NCBI RefSeq assembly: GCF_964340395.1
Contig: NC_135557.1
Location: forward strand, 23,651,225 to 23,676,224
From: Glandiceps talaboti
Taxonomy: Eukaryota; Hemichordata; Enteropneusta; Spengelidae
Direction: 5' to 3'
DNA length: 25,000 nucleotides
Shown here: positions 10,660 to 16,653 of the stretch, one piece after another
Position numbering within the stretch: position 1 is the stretch's first letter
Layout of the letters: the number at the start of each line of letters is the position of its first letter
The notes under the pieces: model-generated
Seen by the model: only the letters and a program-made list of their open reading frames with translations
What the model was told of the DNA's origin: nothing
Database searches by the model: none
Made by a program: the position numbers and the translations under genes

Positions 10660-10710
10660 TGTTAATCAATGATATTTGTTGGCTATTTATTGCGTTAGTT
10701 ATCATCTAGT
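10660..10710 (+). CDS. Very short hydrophobic frame after the ATPase, possibly a cut-down membrane protein
   Basis: An ATG directly abutting the ATPase stop begins a 16-residue hydrophobic peptide (MLINDICWLFIALVII) ended by TAG 10708-10710. The same frame then continues with basic residues (FFYKIKC). It could be a one-span protein broken by a nonsense change, or chance. There is no other support. Confidence 0.2.
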
Positions 10711-10775
10711 TTTTTTACAAAATAAAATGTACAAATAAATATTTTTTTATATTATATAAATATTTATATAACAAA

Positions 10776-11408
10776 ATGGAACAGACATTGACAGATATTT
10801 TACAACCAGTTATGCCAACATAAACCTCAACAACACCAGAGTCACAGGTGTCTCCAATAGTTAAGTACAGAGAAAGATTACTATGTATCATTGCTGCTGG
10901 ACAATCGAAAGCTTTCTTAGGAAAAAATTTCACTCTCGAATATATTGAAAAAGCGAACGATAAAGAAATCGAAAAGTATTATAAGATATATGAAAGCACT
11001 TACAGTTCTCTCGTAAGTGACAACATTGTAAATGGAGTTTTATTTGGGATTAGTAAAATAGTAGGACTTGTGCTTCCAGTACAGAATGTGAATAAATTAA
11101 GTGATGACTTGAAAAAAAAATTTCTTGTTACAAATCAATTCAAACAACTTACTGGAAAGTTAGCATACAGTTATGGTCCTCTTTTGGCATTGACAAGTGG
11201 TGGTCTCACTATTTTAAATAATATTAACTTTACAACACATACTTGTCCAAAGCAAAGTGACTTGAATGACTTTAATAAAGTTGAAAAGAGTGACTTAAGA
11301 CAACATGAACAAGAACTTGTTCAAGAACTTGTTCAAGAACTTGATCAAGATCTTGAAAACAACTTGAAAATTGACTTAGTTGAAAAGAGTTTCAAAAAAT
11401 TAAAGTAA
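10776..11408 (+). pseudogene. Polinton accessory protein with Glu/Gln-rich tail, early stop
   Basis: The start ATG 10776 lies just after a TATATA-rich block. Codon 16 is TAA (10821-10823); the frame is then open to TAA 11406-11408, for about 210 codons. The body has KYRERLLCIIAAGQSKAFLGK, an amphipathic region (KEIEKYYKIYESTYSSL) and a hydrophobic stretch (LFGISKIVGLVLPV). The tail is built from short repeats of Gln-Glu-Leu-Val (about 11305-11345). To my knowledge related proteins occur in cnidarian-type Polintons without assigned function. The early stop removes only the first 15 residues; an in-frame rescue start is not obvious. The 3' end has been tandemly duplicated downstream. Confidence 0.55.
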
Positions 11409-11627
11409 TTTGAAAAAAAAATATTTTATACAACTCATAATTGTTCCAAGCAAAGTGAGCAAAGTGACTTTAATAAAGTTGAAAAGAGTGACTGCAGTGA
11501 CTTAAGTGATTTAAGTCAACATGAACAAGTACATGAACAAGTACTTGATCAAGATCCTGAAAACAACTTGAAAATTGACTTAGTTGAAAAGAGTTTCAAA
11601 AAAATTAAAGTAATTTGAAAAGAAAAC
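11231..11627 (+). repeat. Tandem duplication of the 3' end of the preceding gene
   Basis: Bases 11231-11424 and 11429-11627 are two copies of the same roughly 195-bp segment. They share, for example, TTTAATAAAGTTGAAAAGAG and ACTTGAAAATTGACTTAGTT. The copies differ in internal repeat number: the first has repeated CAAGAACTTGTT units, the second CATGAACAAGTA units, and the second also has extra AGTGACTTAAGTGA copies. The second copy lies after the stop codon and is probably untranslated. It still keeps an open frame through the equivalent region, ending in TGA 11616-11618. Confidence 0.85.
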
Positions 11628-11665
11628 ATTAAAAATAGTTTGTATTATATATATTAGTGTAAAAA

Positions 11666-12128
11666 ATGAGTGATACAGAAAGTGTAACACAGCCTCAAAC
11701 AGAAACTGTAACACAACCACAAGCAGAGACTGTGACTACAAACAGTAAAATTAAAAGTCCAGGTAGAGTTGCATGGGGTAAAAAATTAGCAATAATTTCA
11801 GCTGAAACAAAAAAAACGAAAAAAAAAATTAAAATCGATAGAGTCGATAGCGTCAAAAGAGTCGATAGTTAAATCAATGGAATCAATAAAGGCAACTGAG
11901 TTTTACTCACAGTCGGACAATAAAAGCTCGCTATTTAATAATACTAATACTAATACTATGATTTTATTAACTCTTGGTTCACTAGTAATTGGGGTAGCTG
12001 GTTTATTTTATAAAAGACAGTGGTTTTTACAATCAAGTGATATTCAGTCGTCAGCAGAGTCAACAGAGTCTAAAGAATTAACGACACCACAACCAATTAA
12101 AAATAATGCTCTGTTTGATATGGAATAA
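11666..12128 (+). pseudogene. Polinton single-span membrane protein, frameshifted
   Basis: Two consecutive frames probably make one gene. The first (11666-11872) has a Thr/Gln repeat (ETVTQPQ) and then SPGRVAWGKKLA, a conserved-looking basic motif. The second (from about 11877) has a Ser/Asn-rich linker, a membrane span MILLTLGSLVIGVAGLFY (about 11957-12010), and ends in LFDME at 12128. The shift falls in a stretch of repeated GTCGATAG (about 11840-11870), so repeat slippage is a likely cause. Small Polinton proteins with the same layout (PGRV-type motif, one span, acidic end) occur in other elements as I know them; their role is unknown. An AT-rich block precedes the start. Confidence 0.5.
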
Positions 12129-12149
12129 TATGGATCACTATTATATATT

Positions 12150-12206
12150 GTTTTAATTTTTTTATTTATAATATATATATTATATATACACTATACACTA
12201 TACACA
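12150..12206 (+). promoter_or_regulatory. TATATA-rich block before a start codon, one of a recurring set
   Basis: A block of alternating T and A ends a few bases before the ATG at 12207. Comparable blocks precede the starts at 4483 (4423-4480), 6028 (5986-6022), 10047 (10012-10040), 10776 (10738-10770), 11666 (11640-11657), 12502 (12470-12498) and 12964 (12945-12962). The constant placement suggests a shared promoter type, but the AT-rich background weakens this. Confidence 0.35.
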
Positions 12207-12446
12207 ATGACAGACTATACTAAACTAATCGTGAATGGTCTTTATGATGGTGCAGTTTTATCTGCTTTAACAATAGCTAATAGTTTTATACTTGACAAGA
12301 CTATGAAGATGGCTTCAGACAGTCCTAAAACAAGTACTTCAATAAAGAAGTATGCTTCTCTTGCAATAGCTGTGAGTGGAGCAGTATTAGAGAAAGACAT
12401 GTTAGAACAAAGAAATATGTTACCAGTTGATCCTTACAAAGGATAA
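12207..12446 (+). CDS. Small Polinton hydrophobic protein
   Basis: This is an intact 79-aa frame. It has two moderately hydrophobic segments (GAVLSALTIANSFIL at about residues 15-29, and YASLAIAVSGAVL at about 49-61) and ends in LPVDPYKG. No signal peptide is evident. The start is preceded within 40 bp by TATATATATTATATATA. The pattern resembles a small protein I associate with Polintons of marine invertebrates; its function is unknown. Its neighbours are also small membrane-type proteins, which suggests a virion-membrane or assembly cassette. Confidence 0.6.
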   Translation: MTDYTKLIVNGLYDGAVLSALTIANSFILDKTMKMASDSPKTSTSIKKYASLAIAVSGAVLEKDMLEQRNMLPVDPYKG

Positions 12447-12501
12447 ATATAAAGAATAAATAAAAAGAATAATTTAATATATCTTAATATATATATACAT
12501 A

Positions 12502-12945
12502 ATGGGTACGGCAATTGTGATGTTGGTTGGTGGAGCTGTTTTAAATGCAACTGCCTTTGTCGGAGCTAGTTATATAGGTAAGACAGTTACAGGCAATACG
12601 AAAGAAGAACATGAAAAAGAATTAAAGAGACATGATTTAGCTTTGGAGAATTTCAATAAAGATCAAGAAGTATGGTTGGAACATAGACAGAAAGTATTGG
12701 ATTTTATAGCAAAACAAAAAAATTTAGATGTTCATGCGAGACAAAATCTGGTTCTGACTGATCAAAATTTAAATTTATATCTAGAATTTCATCCACAGAG
12801 TACACAGAGTAGTCTCACAAGTCTTAAAAATGAACCCGAATTTAGTGACTATTATCAACCTTCTAACAACATGAAGACATACCAATATATTTATTTAGCT
12901 GGTGGTGGAATATTATTAGTCTATTTAACAAAAAAATATATTTAA
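12502..12945 (+). CDS. Polinton two-ended membrane protein with coiled coil
   Basis: This is an intact 147-aa frame. Residues 4-26 (AIVMLVGGAVLNATAFVGA) form an N-terminal hydrophobic segment. They are followed by a charged helix likely to be a coiled coil (KEEHEKELKRHDLALENF to about residue 72), a polar linker, and a C-terminal span (IYLAGGGILLVYL). The combination of a GGAVLNA-like start, a KEEHEKELKRHDLA helix and a DYYQPS motif before the last span is one I associate with cnidarian-type Polintons; no function is established to my knowledge. TATATATATA lies directly upstream of the start. Confidence 0.62.
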   Translation: MGTAIVMLVGGAVLNATAFVGASYIGKTVTGNTKEEHEKELKRHDLALENFNKDQEVWLEHRQKVLDFIAKQKNLDVHARQNLVLTDQNLNLYLEFHPQSTQSSLTSLKNEPEFSDYYQPSNNMKTYQYIYLAGGGILLVYLTKKYI

Positions 12946-12963
12946 ATAATATATAACTATATA

Positions 12964-13608
12964 ATGGAAGTGTGTAAATTATGTAAACGAAAAGGTGTAA
13001 CAGATGCAACCCATGATTGTACTAACATTTACGGCGCACTGTTTGGAAAATCTCATTGTTCTAATTGTTGTGATTCGATGACAGACATAAACTGGTATAA
13101 CATCATACATTGTAACATATGTAAAAGATTCAATATACCTCGTGATCATATTTGTAAACACATTTGTGGTAACATTTATGAAAGGTTTCACTGTTTTAAC
13201 TGTTGTAATTCGTTTAACAAATCTTTAAATGAAAACTTTGAGCATGATAAAAAAAAAAAAAATAGTCGATACAGTCGAAACATCTATGTTCCTAAAAACC
13301 ACATTAAAAAGGTTTTTAAAAAATATAATCTCAATTATTATCTTTTAACAACTGTTACTATAATATTTTCATCAATTAATGAAGTTCATATAGAGCCAAC
13401 ACGATATCGATCACTCAACTTCAGTGTAATTATAAAAGCAATTCTTTTATACTTAGGAAAGTATCAGGAAGCAGTTCTAATACCAGAGTTGAAAACGAAG
13501 GCACATTCACAGAACCAAATTCTTAAAGGATTTTGGGATAAATGGAACGCAGAATATCCAGAGATAAGATTTAGTTGGTGGAGTTTACGTTGGCATCAAA
13601 TCTTTTAA
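12964..13608 (+). CDS. Cys/His-rich protein with duplicated zinc-binding repeat
   Basis: This is an intact 214-aa frame. The N-terminal 85 residues contain two copies of one pattern: C-x2-CKR, about 10 residues, H-x-C, an IY-centred stretch, then HC-x2-CC-x-S. Copy one spans about residues 4-38 (CKLCKR...HCSNCCDS) and copy two about 51-82 (CNICKR...HCFNCCNS). Each has enough Cys/His to bind zinc. A Lys-rich hinge follows. The C-terminal 80 residues are aromatic and mixed (FWDKWNAEYPEIRFSWWSL). No named family is secure. A transcription-regulator or nucleic-acid-binding role is a guess from the zinc-type repeats. It starts 18 bp after the previous gene and is unbroken. Confidence 0.6.
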   Translation: MEVCKLCKRKGVTDATHDCTNIYGALFGKSHCSNCCDSMTDINWYNIIHCNICKRFNIPRDHICKHICGNIYERFHCFNCCNSFNKSLNENFEHDKKKKNSRYSRNIYVPKNHIKKVFKKYNLNYYLLTTVTIIFSSINEVHIEPTRYRSLNFSVIIKAILLYLGKYQEAVLIPELKTKAHSQNQILKGFWDKWNAEYPEIRFSWWSLRWHQIF

Positions 13609-13798
13609 AAATGAAGTTAAATCAACCAAAAAATAAGGTTTTTGAATAACTTTGAATGAGTATTAGAATGATCCTTAAATCATGATGAATAACTGAATAA
13701 CTGAATAACTTATAATTTATAATTTTTTAATTTTTTTTTTATGTAAGTTGATCAACTAAAAAATGATTTCCATCATATATTTTTTGATATATTCTTGT

Positions 13799-14280
13799 TT
13801 AACTGTTGTTTAACTTCTTTTTTTCCATTAATCTTTGGTTTACTACATCAAAATCCATTAGAGTATAACTATAATACGAATTCTTTGGATTTCTCATAGA
13901 TTTTTTTAATTGATTTGAAACAACTATTAATGGCAGTTTTGGATTTGTAAGAACCTCATTTATCATTCTGCTCGGAGCGTAAGTATAATAAAGTCTGTTA
14001 TGAGTTATTGGATTATTGAGACAAATCCATAATCCAACACCGTGACAAGAATGGACCTCCTGATATCGAGAAATAAGAAATGTTTTTTTTCTGTTGGAAC
14101 TGCTCTCCATTTGATTGTGAGAACCGCTTGGATCCTTCTTTTTTCATCCAAAATAATCAGTAATAAATCCTCACTATTCTCTACAGGATTAGCAAGAACA
14201 GGATCAATCAGAGAAAGTGGACTTGATTCGATTGTGTCGTCTTCGAAAGTGATTGGCTTTTGACTTTGTTCGTTTGACAT
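13799..14280 (-). pseudogene. Minus-strand gene at the right end of the Polinton, frameshifted in an A-run
   Basis: The start ATG is at 14280 on the minus strand. The first frame (14280-14005) begins acidic (MSNEQSQKPITFEDD). At the run of eight A (plus-strand T 14083-14090) it appears to lose frame. The other minus frame carries TFLISRYQEVHSCHGVGLW and runs to 13799. Together they cover about 160 residues. No family is recognised. This is the only element gene pointing the other way, so it meets the preceding cassette tail to tail at 13609-13798. A run of eight identical bases is a common site for indels, polymerase slippage or programmed shifting; decay is the simplest reading. Confidence 0.5.
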
Positions 14281-14817
14281 TTTTGAATTTTATATAATAC
14301 TGAAAATAGTTTGAATGTGTGTATATACCCTGTGTTGCCATTTGCTTAATTGGGCGTACGACATACATACACTGAGTCATGAGCCTTAAACGGTCTATTG
14401 CCAGTTTATTGTTAGTGTATTGACCTTTGAACCGGACATGCCTGAGGCTGCCTTAGTTGCCAAACCTACTGAGGCGTACAATTAGATAAATACCATAATA
14501 CCATATATGACTCATAAGAGCATGACGGGGCATGATGAGGCATGTCGCAACAGCTAGAGCATGTCGTAACACGTTAGCATGTCAGCAGTTTATGATTGAC
14601 GTTACTGATCGGGTGCTGAAACACTTTGGTAAAGATAAAATGCTTAATTTGCCTTATAACAAGTTTAAAACAGGCATGTTGTTTCAGTGGTCCAAAACTG
14701 ATTTTAGTACAGATATAATGCTTAATTTGCCTTATAACAAGTTTAAAACAGGCATGTTGTTTCATTGCGCTAGCACCCCCATTTTCTATACTACTGTTTT
14801 CAACTTGGGAAAAATAT
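14281..14817. other. Spacer right of the Polinton genes; contains the element's right border
   Basis: No gene is supported here. The Polinton end should lie here or shortly after, but its terminal inverted repeat cannot be recognised because the left end is outside the window. The stretch holds several GCATG-containing short repeats (about 14520-14585) and the 47-bp direct repeat listed separately. Confidence 0.4.
14640..14764 (+). repeat. Perfect 47-bp direct repeat, 78-bp period
   Basis: Bases 14640-14686 and 14718-14764 are identical (both begin ATGCTTAATTTGCC and end GCATGTTGTTTCA). They are separated by 31 bases of unrelated sequence. They produce chance open frames on both strands, which should not be read as genes. 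Confidence 0.9.
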
Positions 14818-15180
14818 AAGTGCAACTGCTATTGGTGGAATTTCATAGATGAACTTAGTTATCAACTGATTACATACCTCTTAACTGTCTACATTAATGG
14901 TTTCAGGATAAACCTCGACATCGTTGATGTTAGGCATTACCTTAGCTGAATGACGATGGAATAATTAAATTACCATGTCAATGTATTTGTTCGAATAAAT
15001 ATTTCCCCCTAATGTTTTCCACCTGTGATATTTGATTTTAACGCTTTCGAATTAGTGACAAAACTTAGATATTATAACGATGCTCCCTTCCCAATTATTT
15101 CTTCAAATTGGAAAGCAAAATGAAACACAACTGCTAGTTGTGAAATTTGAGATGCGCTTACGTATCAACTGATTCCATGC
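14818..15180. repeat. Diverged direct repeat pair
   Basis: Bases 14818-14880 and 15126-15180 share an alignable core (CAACTGCTA, AATTTCA or AAATTTGA, and TATCAACTGATT in the same order). They differ at roughly a third of positions by eye. They may be two old copies or ends of a repeat family. The DNA between them includes the possible exon at 14881-14945. Confidence 0.4.
14881..14945 (-). CDS. Possible last coding exon of the Ig-domain gene
   Basis: On the minus strand an acceptor (TCGTCATTCAG) is followed by a frame of 20 residues (KVMPNINDVEVYPETINVDS) ending in TAA 14883-14881. The acceptor is in phase 1, which matches the donor of the Ig exon at 15243. Against it: the exon is short, phase agreement happens one time in three by chance, and a good donor (GAG-GTATGT) lies just past the stop. 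Confidence 0.25.
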
Positions 15181-15242
15181 GTAATATGAACCTTTTTGTG
15201 GGGTATTTGAATGCAAATATAAAACTTAGGCCTTTCAATTAC

Positions 15243-15572
15243 CTGTTACATCGAGAGTTACATATCCAATAGCTTCAGAACTATCGGAACCAATAACCCG
15301 ACACGTGTAAAGGTTAGCATCATATATGACAACATCCTGTATAGACAGACTGGACTCGTCATCGCTAAGGGAGAAACGTTCATATCCAGGTTCAACATTC
15401 GGTTCACCTGTATAAATCAATATCAGTTCTCCCGCAGTATATGTTCCATTATACCAGTAAAGAACGAAGTTGTCAGGACAGGATTCGTGATAACATATCA
15501 ATTCTGTAGACTCTCCTTCAACCACATTTACTGTTGGAATGGGAGTGTGCACAGTGCATTGACCCTGGACAC
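15243..15572 (-). CDS. Immunoglobulin V-type domain exon of a secreted or receptor protein
   Basis: Read on the minus strand, an acceptor with a long T-run (TTTATTTTATTCCAAG) is followed by about 110 residues. The first Ig cysteine lies in STELICYHE, the core Trp in FVLYWYNG and the second cysteine in DANLYTCRV. The DxxLYTC form is the classic F-strand signature. The exon ends in ACAG followed by GTAATT. Both ends are in phase 1, the symmetrical arrangement usual for Ig-domain exons. The matching 5' exon with signal peptide is at 20,887-20,833. A continuous reading upstream to ATG 15678 gives an alternative hydrophobic N-terminus but runs through the T-rich intron end. Secreted protein or receptor ectodomain cannot be told apart here. 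Confidence 0.82.
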
Positions 15573-15859
15573 CTTGGAATAAAATAAAAAAAAAACAATG
15601 GTCAAAACTGAATATCAAATAAATAAGTACAACAATACATACTATTTTCATTGCCATAATAATTATTGCCAAAAGCATCGAATTTTATATCTCAAAATGT
15701 ACCATTTTAAAATGGTGCTAAGAAGTATATTATAACCCGTACTAGTGACTCGCTAGGTGAGACTAAGATTGATTGACACAGAAACCAGATAATATTGCAG
15801 TGAGCAGTCCTACCATCAAGCCACTTCTTAATTACCATTATTGTACTTAATAATACACG

Positions 15860-15960
15860 CAATTAAGAGGACTTATTCAAACCACAATTCTGAGTTTCTC
15901 GCTTTTGTGGTCATCGGATAACAAGACCCGTTTCAGCTATGGCTTAAGTCCTCCTAATTG
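15860..15960. repeat. 101-bp hairpin-forming element
   Basis: The ends CAATTAAGAGGACTTA (15860-15875) and TAAGTCCTCCTAATTG (15945-15960) are inverted copies with one mismatch. A second inverted pair, ACCACAA and TTGTGGT, lies within. It could be a tiny MITE or old foldback. It ends seven bases before the LTR element starts, inside the same intron. Confidence 0.45.
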
Positions 15961-15967
15961 TAGGTAT

Positions 15968-16514
15968 TGTCACAGATGACATTTATATTTCAGTAAACTT
16001 AATATTTTAACAACATCGCATGGCCTAGTTTGACTGAAAGGTCAATAGACTGTCTCAAGGATATTGGATTTAGACCACACAGGATTCCAAGCATACTCGA
16101 ATACATGAGACGACAGTCTGCATTTCATAAATATCTGGGATTCATAGTGATCATTCATCAATGTTTTAAGAAAAGCGTATATGGAGTGCATTAATTATTT
16201 GGCCATTGGCCATGCGTTATGTATATTTAGACTTTAAGGACGTCACAATAAAGCACACGGACAGGCACTTCAGCTCAGATTTGGCAAGAGGACCTGGCTT
16301 CGCGGGAAGTCAATGAACGAGGCACTATGCTGGGTGCTTGCCTTGTTTTCCAGTGTAGATCTTTAAACACTGTGTGTAGTCTGAGCTAATTCCCTTTAAA
16401 GTTCAAGTGTGATCCTGGTACGTACATACAGAAGTTGAGTCGGATACGAGATATGAGAGTGATTCGGGTGTTATTACTTGGTCTATCAGCTGTGTGCGAA
16501 GATCAGTAGTAATA
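15968..16514 (+). repeat. 5' LTR
   Basis: The LTR begins TGTCACAGATGACATT. A TATA-like ATGTATATTTAG lies at about 16219-16230 and AATAAA at 16247-16252. These are plausible core promoter and polyadenylation signals, but close together. The 3' end is AGTAATA rather than the commonest CA; length and target duplication fix this border. Confidence 0.9.
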
Positions 16515-16653
16515 TTGGTGGAGAATCCGGGCAGCGAACAACAGAAAGTAATATTGGTGGCGATCCGGGGCTCGAACAACAGTAGTAATATTGGTGGCGA
16601 TCCGGGGCTTGAACAACAGTAGTAATATTGATGGAGATCCGGGGCTTGAACAA
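16504..16653 (+). repeat. Four tandem units, each with the LTR tip plus a primer-binding-like site
   Basis: Units start at 16504, 16542, 16580 and 16617 (38, 38, 37 and 37 bp). Each has CAGTAGTAATATT (or a variant), then TGGTGG(C/A)GATCCGGGGCT-like sequence, then CGAACAA or TGAACAA. Read in reverse, the middle part resembles a tRNA 3' end (GTTCG..., CCCGG, ...CCA). The first unit overlaps the last 11 bases of the 5' LTR, and its site starting at 16516 has the spacing of a true primer-binding site. The minus-strand frames here are repeat artefacts. Confidence 0.85.

Noticed and set aside
589-10823. Reassigned stop codon in the element (TGA or TAA read as an amino acid)
   Set aside because: In-frame stops are a mixture of TGA (589, 3989) and TAA (4606, 8028, 10501, 10821), and frameshifts occur in the same genes. 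Random decay explains this better than recoding. Some stops could also be sequencing errors.
12964-13608. Poxvirus-type late transcription factor (VLTF3-like)
   Set aside because: The zinc-type N-terminus and the C-terminal block are suggestive, but I see no decisive motif and cannot run a profile search.
14521-14590. CRISPR-like array of GCATG repeats
   Set aside because: Repeats are five to seven bases long and irregularly spaced, in a eukaryotic genome.
15573-15678. Alternative hydrophobic N-terminus for the Ig protein starting at ATG 15678
   Set aside because: The stretch contains a T-rich acceptor (ending CCAAG at 15573), so it is probably intron. The signal exon at 20887 has a strong donor in the right phase.
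16516-16538. tRNA gene fragment
   Set aside because: Only a 3'-end-like sequence is present, directly after an LTR and in reverse sense. A primer-binding site is the proper reading.
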